Shown here: positions 34,257 through 44,083 of the stretch, piece by piece
Layout of the letters: every line of letters starts with the position of its first letter
Position numbering within the stretch: the stretch's first letter is position 1
NCBI GenBank assembly: GCA_036374175.1
Contig: DASUUH010000123.1
Location: 92,194 to 156,193, forward strand
From: JASLBX01 sp036374175
Lineage (GTDB): Bacteria > Actinomycetota > Actinomycetes > Jiangellales > Jiangellaceae
Direction of reading: 5' to 3'
DNA: 64,000 bases
Translations under genes and position numbers: made by a program
The notes under the pieces: model-generated
Told to the model about the DNA's origin: nothing
What the model saw: the letters and a program-made list of their open reading frames with translations, nothing else
Database searches by the model: none

Positions 34257-35813
34257 ATGGGTGGGGAGGACGATAGTAGACGGGGCTTCGGGCGATTCCT
34301 GAGCCTGGTTACTCTCGGCGCGCTGGTGCCGGGCGTGGGCTTGATCGCGACCGGCCGCCGGGTGGCGGGATGGATTGTACTCGGTGCCTGGGCCGGGCTC
34401 GTGGCCGGAATGCTGTTCGGCGTCCTGCGCAGCGGCAAGATGGGGCTGGTGGCGATCGGCTCGAGCCCGTCCACGCTCCGGGTCGTCGGGATCTCGCTGC
34501 TGGTGCTGGCCGTGGTCTGGCTCATTTCTGCTGCCGTGTCGTTGTACCTCCTTCAGCAGCCGTCGCTAACTCGCCCCCAGCGGTTCGCTGGTGCAGTTGC
34601 CGTGATCGCCGTGATGTCGCTGGTGATCACGCCTCTGGTGACGCTGGCCAGCCACAGCCGAACGCAAACCCAGCTGATCAACCGCGTCTTCGCCTCCGGT
34701 GACCAGACGAGCTTGACCGCACCTACGGAGAAGCCGGACGTCGCCGATCCCTGGGCCGGCCGCCCGACGGTCAACGTGTTGCTGCTCGGCGGTGACGGCG
34801 GGGTCGGCCGCGACGGTGTACGTCCGGACACGGTCATCCTGGCGAGCGTCGATACCGCCACCGGCCGCACCGTCCTGCTTTCCCTGCCGCGGAACCTGCA
34901 ACGAGTGCCCTTCCCGGAGGACAGCCCGCTCTACGAGCTCTATCCGGACGGTTTCACCGGCGCGGGTGACCCCAACGAGTGGCTACTCAATGCGATCTAC
35001 CAGACCGTGCCCGCCATTCATCCCGACGTGTTCGAAGACTCGTCTTTCGCGGGTGCAGATGCCACCAAGTGGGCTGTCGAAGGAGCCCTCGGGGTGGACG
35101 TGGACTATTTCGTCCTCGTCAACCTCGACGGGTTCAAGGAGATCGTGGACGCGCTCGGCGGTATCACCATCGACGTCCACTACCGGATCCCGCGCGGCAG
35201 CAAGCTGGACGAGCGGACCGGCCGGTGCACCGAACCGCGAGACTGGATCGAGCCCGGCCTGAACCAACGCCTCGATGGGGCGCGCGCGCTCTGGTACGCC
35301 CGGGCCCGGTGCGGGCCGCCGCCGGTCACCGACGACTACAACCGGATGGAGCGCCAGCGCTGTGTCATCGGTGCCATCATCGACGAGGCGCAGCCGATGA
35401 CCCTACTGCGCCACTATCGCCGGGTCGCCGGAGCTCTCGAGGACGTCTTCCTCACCGACATTCCGCAGACGCTGCTGCCGGCGTTCGCCGAGCTCGCGAC
35501 CCGGGTCCAGGAATCGTCGGTGTCGAGTGTGACGTTCACAGACGAGGTGATATCCCCGTCCGACCCCGATTACGAGCTGCTCCACGAACTCGTTGAAGAT
35601 GCACTCGAGAACCCAGCACCAGAGGCTGTGGAGGCGACGGCGGCCGCGGGACCGGCCGCGGCCAATGCGCCCGACACCGAAACGTCCGCACCTGACACAC
35701 CTGATCCGAGCACATCACCGCCGACCGATGCGGACGATGGCGGCGACGGCGACGAAGACGACGAGGACGGCGGCCCCGCCGGGACGCCTGAGGCGCTCGA
35801 TGCCGTGTGCTAA
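34257..35813 (+). CDS. LytR-CpsA-Psr (LCP) family cell-wall ligase
   Basis: 518 residues from ATG 34257. Four predicted membrane helices (about 14-32, 36-56, 74-97, 107-129), more than the single helix of standard LCP proteins. LCP domain (about 170-370): NVLLLGGDGGVGRDGVRPDT, VLLSLPRNLQRVPFP (Arg cluster for pyrophosphate binding), VDYFVLVNLDGFKEIVDALGGITIDV, GARALWYARARC and DDYNRMERQRCVI. A long acidic Pro/Thr tail (from about 440) ends the protein. LCP enzymes attach glycopolymers to peptidoglycan. Confidence 0.92.
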   Translation: MGGEDDSRRGFGRFLSLVTLGALVPGVGLIATGRRVAGWIVLGAWAGLVAGMLFGVLRSGKMGLVAIGSSPSTLRVVGISLLVLAVVWLISAAVSLYLLQQPSLTRPQRFAGAVAVIAVMSLVITPLVTLASHSRTQTQLINRVFASGDQTSLTAPTEKPDVADPWAGRPTVNVLLLGGDGGVGRDGVRPDTVILASVDTATGRTVLLSLPRNLQRVPFPEDSPLYELYPDGFTGAGDPNEWLLNAIYQTVPAIHPDVFEDSSFAGADATKWAVEGALGVDVDYFVLVNLDGFKEIVDALGGITIDVHYRIPRGSKLDERTGRCTEPRDWIEPGLNQRLDGARALWYARARCGPPPVTDDYNRMERQRCVIGAIIDEAQPMTLLRHYRRVAGALEDVFLTDIPQTLLPAFAELATRVQESSVSSVTFTDEVISPSDPDYELLHELVEDALENPAPEAVEATAAAGPAAANAPDTETSAPDTPDPSTSPPTDADDGGDGDEDDEDGGPAGTPEALDAVC

Positions 35814-38198
35814 TCAGCCGGCCGGCGCATCGAGGTCGGCCACTCCGCTGATGCGGTGCACGGCGAACGAGCGCAGCTCACCGGACCGGTGATCGAACGC
35901 GGTCAACCACCCGGCCTCCAACCGGACCGGGTCGACGACCCGCTCGCTCGTCATGCCGTGGTGGTCGACGTAGCCGATCCAGATCGTGGCGCCGTGGTCG
36001 AGGGCCCGACGGATCTCGGCCAGTGTCTCCGCGGAGGCACTGCGGCCCAGCCGGCCGGGGGTGGCCTCGGCCGGCCGGCCGGCCGTTGAACGCTCACCGG
36101 CACGCATCGCGCGAACGGCAGCGGTGAGGGTGGGCTCCTCCGGTGCCGGGCGGTCGGCCAACACAGGTACCGGTGGCTGCCGGTCGGCCGCTCGTCGGTG
36201 CTCGCCGCGGGTCAGCACGATCGCACCGTCTGGACCCTCTGGGACGGGGGCGAACCCCCAACTGCGCAGCCGATCCACGAGAGTGGCCGGATCGAGCGAG
36301 GACGCCAGGACCGTCGGGGCGATGCGGCGGAGCGCGAGCGCCGCCGACCGCGAATCGGCCGTTATCTCGGCCAGGATGGCCTGATCGTCACAGCGGACGA
36401 AACTGGCTGCCGCTCCGACCCGAAGTTTCCCGTGGCGCCGCGCGATGTCGTCAACCAGGTACGTCAGCGGTTGGGGCACCGGTGTGCGGGATAGGCGACC
36501 CAGGAACTCGTGGATCTCCGCTGCCGTCCGGCCACCGTCGAGTGCGCGCCGGACGGAGTCTGGTGTGAAGCGGTGTACGGTCGCGCCGCCCCGGCTTTCC
36601 AGGTCAGCCAGTGTGGCAAGCTCCCGTGCGAGATCGGACCGCAGCGGGCCAGGCGCGATAGCCGTCAGGTCGGCCTGGATGAGCACGTGGTCGAGGGGTG
36701 CGGGTAGCACCGTTGACAGCCCTGCTGTCGCGGCCTTACGCGCCGCGTCGAGTGGTCGGCCGTCGAGGAGCGGACGAACGTATGACGCCAGCGCGCCGCG
36801 TCCAGTGACGCCGAGCAACTCCATCTCGTGAAGCGTCCAGCGAACGATGTCGTCACGCAGCCTGCCGCCCCGGCGTGGCCGCCGCCAACGAACCGCGTCG
36901 ATCACGTCGGTGGGCTCAGGTGTCGTCCCCGGCGGCAACGCGGCCAGCACGCCGAGGACCAGCCGGCGCACTTCCGGTGCAAGCGGTCGATCCAGGTCGT
37001 GGCCCAGCGGTGGGATCGGCCGGTCGCGTTCGTCGCGCCCACCGACGAGCCCTGATACGCGGCTGGTAGCCAGCCAGGCCGTCGCCAGGCGGGTCCACCG
37101 GGTGGCCGGCTCCTGGCCCAGCCAGGCGTCGTACTCGGTGGTCGGCAGCCACACCGGATCGGCGTCCTCGGTCGCCGCGACCAGCCCTGCGGCATAGGCG
37201 ACCTCGACGAGAAGGGCGGCGCCGGTGTCGTCAACGTCAAGTATCCGGGGCAGCCGCCGCAGTTCGCGTATCCCGAGCCCGCCGGTACGAAGCACAGGCG
37301 GGGCGTCGTGGGCCCACGCGTCCAGCAGTGTTTCGATCTTGCGAATGGCATCGAACGCCCCTGCGCCGGCAAGCCGGTCGACCGCACCGGGATCATGTTC
37401 GGTGCTCGCGGGCTCGAGTGGTTCCGGGCGCAGCCCCGGACGCAGGACCCCACCCCGTAGGTGCAGCCCGACCTCGCGAGGCAGGACCACCGTCGAGTCC
37501 TCGATGGGGACCACGAGTCCGCGGGCCAGCAGTTCCTCGACCGGCGTGGCGGCAGTGGCCCGGGTGACCGTTCGGTGGGCGTTGTCGACCCGCCCGGAAG
37601 GCGGTCCCGCCGACAGCGTGCGCAGCGCGGCCAGTGCTTCCGGACCGACCTGCTCGATCAGCGCTTCGAGACGTGCGGTGATCTCATCTGCCAGGTGCTG
37701 GGCCTCGGCGCCGGCACTGGCCTCGATGCCAAGGTCTTCGGCCAGGCCGGCCCGTCGGCCGGGGGACTGGTGGTGCAGTAGCTGGGCGAGCGGCGATCCC
37801 AACCCCGCCGGGTACGGTCCCAGCACGTCATGAACGGTACGAACCAGTCGCAGCGAGTGATCCGTACCCCATACCAGCGCTTGGTTGCGCAGCATGTCGA
37901 GGGCCAGCCGGATCGGAGTCTGCGGTACGGCGAGCAGGGAATGGACGTCGGCCGGGGAAGCGGGCTCGGCGAGTAGGGCAAGGGCCTCGACGACGTGGAG
38001 GGTGAACCGGTCGAGCCGGTCCAGCGCGCGAACCACGGACGTTCGCGTGGCGGCCCGGGAGGCGAGTTGGCTGATGTCGGCGGGGATAGGTGTGAGCAGA
38101 TCGGGGCGGGCCCGCAACAGCGCGGCCAGTTCGGCATCGGAACGCCCGCGCAGATCCTCGGCGAGGCTGCGCGGTGCAGCGGTCGTAACCGTCCCCAT
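35814..38198 (-). CDS. Helicase-associated protein with WYL-like C-terminus
   Basis: 794 residues from ATG 38198. N-terminal helicase-associated domain typical of large actinobacterial proteins next to XPB genes (LASRAATRTSVVRALDRLDRFTLHVVEALALL), a middle region with PLDHVLIQADLTAIAPGPL, and a C-terminal WYL-like Sm fold (IWIGYVDHHGMTSERVVDPVRL then LRSFAVHRISGV). It has no Walker motifs, so it is not itself a helicase. It could be a DNA-damage or nucleotide-sensing partner of the XPB-like protein. Confidence 0.85.
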   Translation of the reverse strand: MGTVTTAAPRSLAEDLRGRSDAELAALLRARPDLLTPIPADISQLASRAATRTSVVRALDRLDRFTLHVVEALALLAEPASPADVHSLLAVPQTPIRLALDMLRNQALVWGTDHSLRLVRTVHDVLGPYPAGLGSPLAQLLHHQSPGRRAGLAEDLGIEASAGAEAQHLADEITARLEALIEQVGPEALAALRTLSAGPPSGRVDNAHRTVTRATAATPVEELLARGLVVPIEDSTVVLPREVGLHLRGGVLRPGLRPEPLEPASTEHDPGAVDRLAGAGAFDAIRKIETLLDAWAHDAPPVLRTGGLGIRELRRLPRILDVDDTGAALLVEVAYAAGLVAATEDADPVWLPTTEYDAWLGQEPATRWTRLATAWLATSRVSGLVGGRDERDRPIPPLGHDLDRPLAPEVRRLVLGVLAALPPGTTPEPTDVIDAVRWRRPRRGGRLRDDIVRWTLHEMELLGVTGRGALASYVRPLLDGRPLDAARKAATAGLSTVLPAPLDHVLIQADLTAIAPGPLRSDLARELATLADLESRGGATVHRFTPDSVRRALDGGRTAAEIHEFLGRLSRTPVPQPLTYLVDDIARRHGKLRVGAAASFVRCDDQAILAEITADSRSAALALRRIAPTVLASSLDPATLVDRLRSWGFAPVPEGPDGAIVLTRGEHRRAADRQPPVPVLADRPAPEEPTLTAAVRAMRAGERSTAGRPAEATPGRLGRSASAETLAEIRRALDHGATIWIGYVDHHGMTSERVVDPVRLEAGWLTAFDHRSGELRSFAVHRISGVADLDAPAG

Positions 38199-38251
38199 CC
38201 GTCCTACGCTACGGCCCGGGGTCGTCGCCGTACGCCCCGACGGGTACAGAT

Positions 38252-38491
38252 CTACAACCTGCGAAGCCGCGCGATCAGCTCGCTCGCGCGGCGCGCTGCG
38301 TCGCGGCGGGCGGCTTCGCTGGTCGCTCGCACGTCGTCGGTGTTGTCGGTGTCCGACTCATGCTCCTTGGTGTCCTCGCGGATCTGCTTGCGCCGTCGTT
38401 CGAGCGTCACGGCAAACCACGCTACCTGCTGCGACGGACGGTTTGTGTCCTCCCTGAGATCGAAAGCGTTCGATTGAGCGGCATTCAACAT
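38252..38491 (-). CDS. Small charged hypothetical protein
   Basis: 79 residues if ATG 38491 is used (no clear ribosome site); GTG 38410 would give about 52. Highly charged helical sequence (LERRRKQIREDTKEHESDTDN, then RRDAARRASELIARLRRL). Divergent to the LLM gene, whose start is 12 bp away. No known family. Confidence 0.4.
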   Translation of the reverse strand: MLNAAQSNAFDLREDTNRPSQQVAWFAVTLERRRKQIREDTKEHESDTDNTDDVRATSEAARRDAARRASELIARLRRL

Positions 38492-38502
38492 CGGGGAGAT
38501 AC

Positions 38503-39375
38503 TTGACCGTGCGATACGGACTCAAGCTCTCGCAGAAGGCCGCCATCGAGGAGTACCGGGCGGTGTGGCGAATCGCCGACGAAGCCGGCTTCGACTCGGT
38601 GTGGAACATGGACCACTTCGCCACGATCGGGGGCGACTCAACCGGCGACATCTTCGAAGCGTGGACCCTGCTTGGGGCCATGGCGGAAACAACCGAACGG
38701 GTCCGGATCGGTTGCATGGTCACCGGCAACACCTACCGGCACCCTGCGGTGCTGGCCAAGATGGCTGTGACCGTGGATCACCTCTCCGGCGGTCGACTCG
38801 AGTTCGGTATCGGAGCCGCCTGGGCCGAAAACGAGCACACCATGCTCGGTCTGGATTTTGGAACTGTCGGTGATCGCATGGACCGGCTGGAGGAGGCCTG
38901 CCAGATCATCCGCTCGTTGTGGACCGAGCAGCGCACTACGTTTCACGGGCGCCATTACCGGCTCTCCGAAGCCATCGCCGAGCCTCGCCCGGTGCAGCGT
39001 CCGCACCCGCCGATCTGGATCGGCGGCCGGGGCCGGACGCGCACCCTGCGGTTGACCGCGCAGTACGCGGACGTGTGGAACCTGCCCGGGGGTCCGCCGA
39101 GTGAGGTTGCCGAGTTGTCGAAGGTTCTGGACGACCACTGCAGAGCCGTGGGCCGCGACCCCGACGAGATCCGCCGGACCGTACAACTCCGGCTGCCTGA
39201 CTCGGCTGGACCGGACGACCACCCGGCCGATGCGATGGAGTCGTTGTTGCCTGCGGTCGAGGAATACGCCGGCGTCGGCGTCGACGAAATGATTCTCATC
39301 GTGATTGGCGGAGCGGCCGAGGCCCAGGCCGAGCGGGCTGCCTCGATGCTGCCGCGGCTACGCTCGGTCGGCTGA
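38503..39375 (+). CDS. LLM-class F420-dependent oxidoreductase
   Basis: 290 residues from TTG 38503, with CGGGGAG about five bases upstream; GTG 38509 is the alternative. Luciferase-like TIM barrel: SVWNMDHFATIG, VRIGCMVTGNTYRHPAVLAKMAVTVDHLSGGRLEFGIGAAWAENEH and PIWIGGRGRTRTLRLTAQYADVWN (phosphate/cofactor loop). F420 cofactor preferred over FMN by similarity to the actinobacterial F420 group. Substrate unknown. Confidence 0.9.
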   Translation: MTVRYGLKLSQKAAIEEYRAVWRIADEAGFDSVWNMDHFATIGGDSTGDIFEAWTLLGAMAETTERVRIGCMVTGNTYRHPAVLAKMAVTVDHLSGGRLEFGIGAAWAENEHTMLGLDFGTVGDRMDRLEEACQIIRSLWTEQRTTFHGRHYRLSEAIAEPRPVQRPHPPIWIGGRGRTRTLRLTAQYADVWNLPGGPPSEVAELSKVLDDHCRAVGRDPDEIRRTVQLRLPDSAGPDDHPADAMESLLPAVEEYAGVGVDEMILIVIGGAAEAQAERAASMLPRLRSVG

Positions 39376-39413
39376 ACTCGGGCTTACATCCAGCCGCAGG
39401 TAGGCTCGAACGC

Positions 39414-40847
39414 ATGCGGCCCGTCGTCGGATTCGATCTGGACCTCACCCTCGTCGATTCCGCTGACGGCATCGTCGCGACGTTTCTGGAAACGGCCCGC
39501 CGGTTCGCCACGACGGTGCATCAGGACTCCGTCCGGGCGCTCATCGGTGTTCCGCTCGAAGACATGTGTCGCCAGTTGATCGGCCCGGACGTCGCAGTCG
39601 CCGCGGCGCGCCTTTACCGCGAGCTCTACCCGCGCTTGGGGGTACCCCGCACCGTGCTCATGCCCGGCGCCGCGCGAGCCGTCGCGGCGGTGCATGCGCA
39701 AGGTGGCCGCGCAGTCGTGGTCAGCGCCAAGGCAGAACACCTGATTCACGCCTCGCTCGAGCATGTCGGGCTGGTTGTGGACGATGTGGTGGGCGACCTG
39801 TTCGGCGCGGCGAAGGGCGCGGCGTTGCGGGAACTCGGCGCCGCGGTACACGTCGGCGACCATCCGGGCGACATGGTGGGTGCGACGGCCGCCGATGCCC
39901 GCGCCGTGGGCGTGACGACCGGCCCGCACGACGTGGCCGCGCTGCGACATGCCGGCGCCGACACCGTGTTGAGCGGCCTGGAGGAGTTCCCGGAGTGGCT
40001 GGAGGAGTACGTGCTTGCCGCGCGGCTGGCCGCATTGGAGCGGCAGTTGCGAGACCTGGGCTCGGTTGTGGTCGCCTTCTCTGGCGGTGCCGACTCCGCA
40101 TTCCTGCTGGCTGCGGCGGTGGGGGCGCTGGGGGCGGACAGTGTGCTGGCTGCCACGGCCGTGTCGCCGTCGCTACCCCGCCGCGAGCTTGTAGCGGCCC
40201 GCGAATTCGCGGAGGGCCTCGGCGTCCGCCACTTCCGTCCGCGTACCGATGAGTTGGCGCGCGAGGGCTACCGGGCGAACGGTGGCGACCGCTGCTATTT
40301 CTGCAAAGCAGAGCTTCTCGACGTGCTGGCACCGCTGGCCGAGCGGTTGGGCTACGCGCACGTGGCGACGGGCACGAACGCAGACGACGCGGTGGCCGGG
40401 TTCCGCCCCGGCATTCGAGCGGCGGCCGAGCGGGGCGCCGTGACGCCGTTGCGTGACGCCGGACTGACCAAAGCACAGATCCGCGAGGTGTCCCGCCGGT
40501 GGGGTCTGGCGACCTGGGACAAACCGGCCGCCGCGTGCCTGTCCAGCCGGGTGGCTTATGGCTTGGAGATCACCCCTGCCCGGCTGGCACGCGTCGACCG
40601 AGCCGAAGCCGCGCTCCGTGCCGAACTCGTCAAGGCCGGCCTGCCGGTGCGCAACCTACGCGTCCGTGACGTCGGCAGGCTGGCCCGGATCGAAGTCGAC
40701 ACCGAGCTTGTCGATCAGGTCGCCGAAGCCGCCGCAGCACTGGAAGCGGTCCGCGCCGCGGGGTTCGAGTCGGTGGAGGTCGACCCGCGTGGTTTCCGTT
40801 CCGGATCGATGAACGAACTCCTGCCGGAGCCGTCCCGCTTCCGTTGA
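39414..40847 (+). CDS. HAD hydrolase fused to LarE-type sulfur transferase
   Basis: 477 residues from ATG 39414. Residues 1-195 are a HAD phosphatase (DLDLTLVDS at 8-16, VVVSAK, HVGDHPGDMVGA). Residues 205-477 are a LarE/PP-loop domain: SGGADS (223-228), RCYFCKAEL (Cys294, Cys297), ATGTNADDAV, PAAACLSSR (Cys375), and VEVDPRGFRSGSMN near the end. In the LarE family three Cys at these places can hold a [4Fe-4S] cluster that shuttles sulfur, whereas other LarE proteins sacrifice one Cys. LarE helps build the nickel-pincer cofactor of lactate racemase and related enzymes. No larA, larB or larC is in the window. The fusion is uncommon to my knowledge. Confidence 0.85.
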   Translation: MRPVVGFDLDLTLVDSADGIVATFLETARRFATTVHQDSVRALIGVPLEDMCRQLIGPDVAVAAARLYRELYPRLGVPRTVLMPGAARAVAAVHAQGGRAVVVSAKAEHLIHASLEHVGLVVDDVVGDLFGAAKGAALRELGAAVHVGDHPGDMVGATAADARAVGVTTGPHDVAALRHAGADTVLSGLEEFPEWLEEYVLAARLAALERQLRDLGSVVVAFSGGADSAFLLAAAVGALGADSVLAATAVSPSLPRRELVAAREFAEGLGVRHFRPRTDELAREGYRANGGDRCYFCKAELLDVLAPLAERLGYAHVATGTNADDAVAGFRPGIRAAAERGAVTPLRDAGLTKAQIREVSRRWGLATWDKPAAACLSSRVAYGLEITPARLARVDRAEAALRAELVKAGLPVRNLRVRDVGRLARIEVDTELVDQVAEAAAALEAVRAAGFESVEVDPRGFRSGSMNELLPEPSRFR

Positions 40848-40878
40848 GCCGCGCTGCGTTGAGCGCACGCTGCGTTGA

Positions 40879-41640
40879 TCAGTCCGCGGCGGGTGGGACG
40901 GGCAGGCCCGCGGTGATGGCGGTGAGCCGGACGTACGACAGGAACAGGGCGTCACGACCCTCGGGGGTTAGCCACCTTAAGTGACCGTGCGCCTCCAGGC
41001 TTGAGAACCCATGCAGTGACGCCCACGAATGGAGCATGGCCTGGAAGGTCTCCGGTGACGGGGTTGGCTCGTCGGGATGTTCGGCCTTCTCAACCTCAAC
41101 GCACTCGCGCAGCGCCTCGTCGACATCGGTGAGCAGCGGTTTGTCGAGTACTCCTTGATCAGCTGCGTCAAAGAAGATGGCCTTGAGCTGTGACATCGCT
41201 CGCTGTGCTGCTTCGGTCGTCGGTCCGTCCTCTGGGGCGTTGTAGCCGGGAACCGGCATGCCGAGGATGAGGGCGAACCGCACGGGTTCCTGCTTGGCCC
41301 ACGACCGGTACGCGTCGGCGACGGCGAGGAACCGCCCCCAGACGTCGTCGGCCGGCACCTGCTCGCGGGCAGCCGCGACGATGGCGCCCAACTCGTCGAA
41401 CGTGTCGGCAATCAATGCGGTGAGCAACTCGTCGCGGTCGGCGAAGTAGCGGTACAACGCCGGCGCGGTCATGCCCATCTCGCGGGCGATGTCGGAGAAC
41501 CGCAGATCGGTTGTGCCCTGCTCGGACATCAGCCGGGTCGCGGTCTCCTTGATCTCCTCGATGGTGGCCGCCCTGGCTCGCTCGCGACGCGACAGCGGTG
41601 GGCCGCCGGCCGTGTGCTGATCTTGCGACTGTGTCGTCAC
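40879..41640 (-). CDS. TetR-family repressor
   Basis: 253 residues from GTG/ATG at 41640. N-terminal TetR helix-turn-helix (ATIEEIKETATRLMSEQG, FSDIAREMGMTAPALYRYFADRDELLTALI) with a TetR_C_13/33-like ligand domain. Divergent to the MMPL exporter across a 154-bp gap, so it probably represses that gene. Its stop (TCA at 40879) lies in a TTGATCA motif at the end of the short convergent interval. Confidence 0.92.
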   Translation of the reverse strand: MTTQSQDQHTAGGPPLSRRERARAATIEEIKETATRLMSEQGTTDLRFSDIAREMGMTAPALYRYFADRDELLTALIADTFDELGAIVAAAREQVPADDVWGRFLAVADAYRSWAKQEPVRFALILGMPVPGYNAPEDGPTTEAAQRAMSQLKAIFFDAADQGVLDKPLLTDVDEALRECVEVEKAEHPDEPTPSPETFQAMLHSWASLHGFSSLEAHGHLRWLTPEGRDALFLSYVRLTAITAGLPVPPAAD

Positions 41641-41794
41641 GCGCCCGATGCCTCCTCGTGAACGTGCGGTTAAGCATCGTCACAGACGTTATAGGTATTG
41701 ACAAGAGTACTGGACCTGGTGTTGTGTTATGCATCGTAACGCCAATAAGGGCTCATTACCAACGTCACGACCCGTTGCTGGGGGAGCAAAGACC

Positions 41795-44065
41795 ATGACC
41801 ACTCCGACAATTACGACCGACGGGCCCGCGCGCGCCGTACCTCGGCCAGGCCCACTGGGCAGGCTTGGCGGCCTGGCGTTCCGCAATCGGGGCCGAGTTG
41901 TCCTCGCCTGGATCGCCGTCATCGTCGCGGCGTTCGGGTTGTCTTCGGCGTTTGGGGGCGAGTTCGCCGCTGATTACTCCGCACCCGGGTCGGACTCGAA
42001 GCAGGCTCAGGAGTTGCTTGAGGCCAAGTTCCCGGCCCAGGCCGGCGACACCGTTGACGTGGTCGTGCGGGCCGAGAGCGGCGTGACCGATCCGGCCGTG
42101 CAGGCTGAGGTCGCGGCCCTCCTGGAGGAGTTGTCCGTACTGCCACACGTGGCGGCCGTCGACGATCCCTACAGCACGCCTGGAGGCATTGCGCCGGACG
42201 GTCAAACCCTCCTCGGCAAACTCGTCCTTGACGTCACCAATCCGGTGGACATGCCGATCGAGGACACCGAGCGACTGCTGGCTGTGGCTGACGGTGCAGA
42301 GCGTCCCGGCCTCGACGTGGCGCTCGGCGGTTTCGCCGTCCAACTGGCCGAAGAGGGCGAGGTTGGATCCGAGGCAATCGCTCTGGTTGCCGCGGGCGTC
42401 ATCCTGCTGCTCACCTTCGGCTCGGTCGTGGCCGCAGGCCTGCCGATCATGGTCGCCGTGAGCGGACTCGGCGTCAGCGCTGCGCTCACGGCACTTATCG
42501 CAGCGGTCATCGACGTGCCGGACTGGACGACGGCCCTCGCGACGATGCTCGGCATCGCGCTCGGGATCGACTACACGCTGCTGATGGTGACCCGATTCCG
42601 CGAGTGGCGGGCGGTCGGTTTGGCTCCTGAGGCTGCAACTGTCGCGACACTCGACACTGCGGGTCGAGCCGTCATGGTGGCCGGCGCCACGGTTGTCGTC
42701 AGCATGCTGGGCCTGTTCGCGATGGGCCTGTCGTTCATGCGCGGAGCCGCCGTCGTCACGATCGCCGCGGTCCTGATCGTCATGGCTGCCGCAGCGACAC
42801 TGTTCCCTGCGCTGCTGGGGTACTTCGGCTCGCGGATCGACCGGCTCAGGTTGCCGCTGGGCCGGCGGCGGACCGTCCAGGTCACCGAGGGTGGACACCT
42901 GGAGCCGGCTCGGGCTTGGGTGTGGTGGAGCCGGCTGGTCGACCGGCACAGCATCATCGCCAGCGTCGTCGGCGTGGGCCTGCTGCTAGCCCTCGCGGCA
43001 CCGTTCCTGGGCGCCAGGTTCGGATTCCCGGATGCCGGCAACAACGTCGAGGAGACTTCGACCCGGCAGGCCTACGACATGGTGACCGAGGGATTCGGGC
43101 CGGGTTCGAATGGTCCGCTGGTCCTGGTGGCCGACCTGTCGGACGCCGGTGACCCGTCCGTTGTTGGGCAGGTGGCGGCGGGAGTCGCAACTGCCCCTGG
43201 CGTCGCGGCCGTTATGCCGCCGGTACCCAGCCCGGATGGGACCGCGGCGCTGATTACTGTCGTCCCCACCACGGGCCCGCAGGACGCCGGTACCGAAGAC
43301 CTGGTCCGCGAACTGCGCGACGACGTGCTGCCCGAGTTGACCGCCGGTACCGGAGCCGATGTCCATGTCGGCGGCGTCGTGGCGATGGGAATCGACAGCA
43401 ACGCCAATACGGTCGAGCGGCTGCCGTTCCTGATCGGCGGTGTGGTTGCGCTGTCGATGCTCCTGCTGCTGTTCTCGTTCAGGAGTATCGCGATCCCGCT
43501 GACGGCGGCCGTGATGAACCTGTTGTCGGTCGCGGCGGCATACGGCGTGATTGCGCTGGTGCTGGAGGGTGGTTGGCTCGGCCAGCTGATCGGGATCGAC
43601 ACCGCGACACCGATGCCGGCGTTCATCCCCGTCCTCGTCTTCGCAGTGCTCTTCGGGCTGTCGATGGACTACGAGGTGTTCCTGCTCAGCCGGATGCGTG
43701 AGTCGTGGGTGCGTTCGCGCGACAACGGCCGGGCGATCGTGGACGGGCTGGCCGGTACTGGTCGTGTCATCACGGCCGCTGCCGCGATCATGATCGTGGT
43801 GTTCGCCGCGTTCATCCCGAGTGACGAGGTCTTCATCAAGGTCATCGGGGTCGGCATGGCTGCGGCGATCTTGATCGACGCCACCGTGGTGCGCATGCTG
43901 CTCGTCCCGGCGATCATGCATTGGCTTGGCCGGGCGAACTGGTGGCTGCCCAAGGCCCTGGACCGGCGGATGCCGCAGCTGTACGTCGAGGGCCGTCCCG
44001 AGACGTTCTTGGAGTCGGCGCCGCCGCCCGAGGCCGGCCGGGAGAAGGTCGGCGCCCCGGCTTAA
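41795..44065 (+). CDS. MMPL/RND-family exporter
   Basis: 756 residues from ATG 41795, with GGGGGAG about nine bases upstream; the frame extends upstream to 41729 but without a ribosome site. About 12 membrane helices in two halves: N-terminal helix then periplasmic loop (SAPGSDSKQAQELLEAKFPAQAGD), LALGIDYTLLMVTRFREW (MMPL motif), second loop from about 415, and ALLFGLSMDYEVFLLSRMRESW in the second half. Exports lipids or hydrophobic drugs using the proton gradient. Likely TetR-controlled. Confidence 0.93.
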   Translation: MTTPTITTDGPARAVPRPGPLGRLGGLAFRNRGRVVLAWIAVIVAAFGLSSAFGGEFAADYSAPGSDSKQAQELLEAKFPAQAGDTVDVVVRAESGVTDPAVQAEVAALLEELSVLPHVAAVDDPYSTPGGIAPDGQTLLGKLVLDVTNPVDMPIEDTERLLAVADGAERPGLDVALGGFAVQLAEEGEVGSEAIALVAAGVILLLTFGSVVAAGLPIMVAVSGLGVSAALTALIAAVIDVPDWTTALATMLGIALGIDYTLLMVTRFREWRAVGLAPEAATVATLDTAGRAVMVAGATVVVSMLGLFAMGLSFMRGAAVVTIAAVLIVMAAAATLFPALLGYFGSRIDRLRLPLGRRRTVQVTEGGHLEPARAWVWWSRLVDRHSIIASVVGVGLLLALAAPFLGARFGFPDAGNNVEETSTRQAYDMVTEGFGPGSNGPLVLVADLSDAGDPSVVGQVAAGVATAPGVAAVMPPVPSPDGTAALITVVPTTGPQDAGTEDLVRELRDDVLPELTAGTGADVHVGGVVAMGIDSNANTVERLPFLIGGVVALSMLLLLFSFRSIAIPLTAAVMNLLSVAAAYGVIALVLEGGWLGQLIGIDTATPMPAFIPVLVFAVLFGLSMDYEVFLLSRMRESWVRSRDNGRAIVDGLAGTGRVITAAAAIMIVVFAAFIPSDEVFIKVIGVGMAAAILIDATVVRMLLVPAIMHWLGRANWWLPKALDRRMPQLYVEGRPETFLESAPPPEAGREKVGAPA

Positions 44066-44083
44066 TCCCTTTCGCACCTTTGT

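Noticed and set aside
40852..40878. Another palindrome between convergent genes
   Set aside because: Contains an 11-bp direct repeat (CGCTGCGTTGA twice) ending at TTGATCA but no complementary arm; at best a degenerate relic.
41641..41794. TetR operator in the MMPL promoter
   Set aside because: A TTGACA box is visible at about 41698, but no convincing inverted repeat or matching -10 was found, so no operator is annotated.
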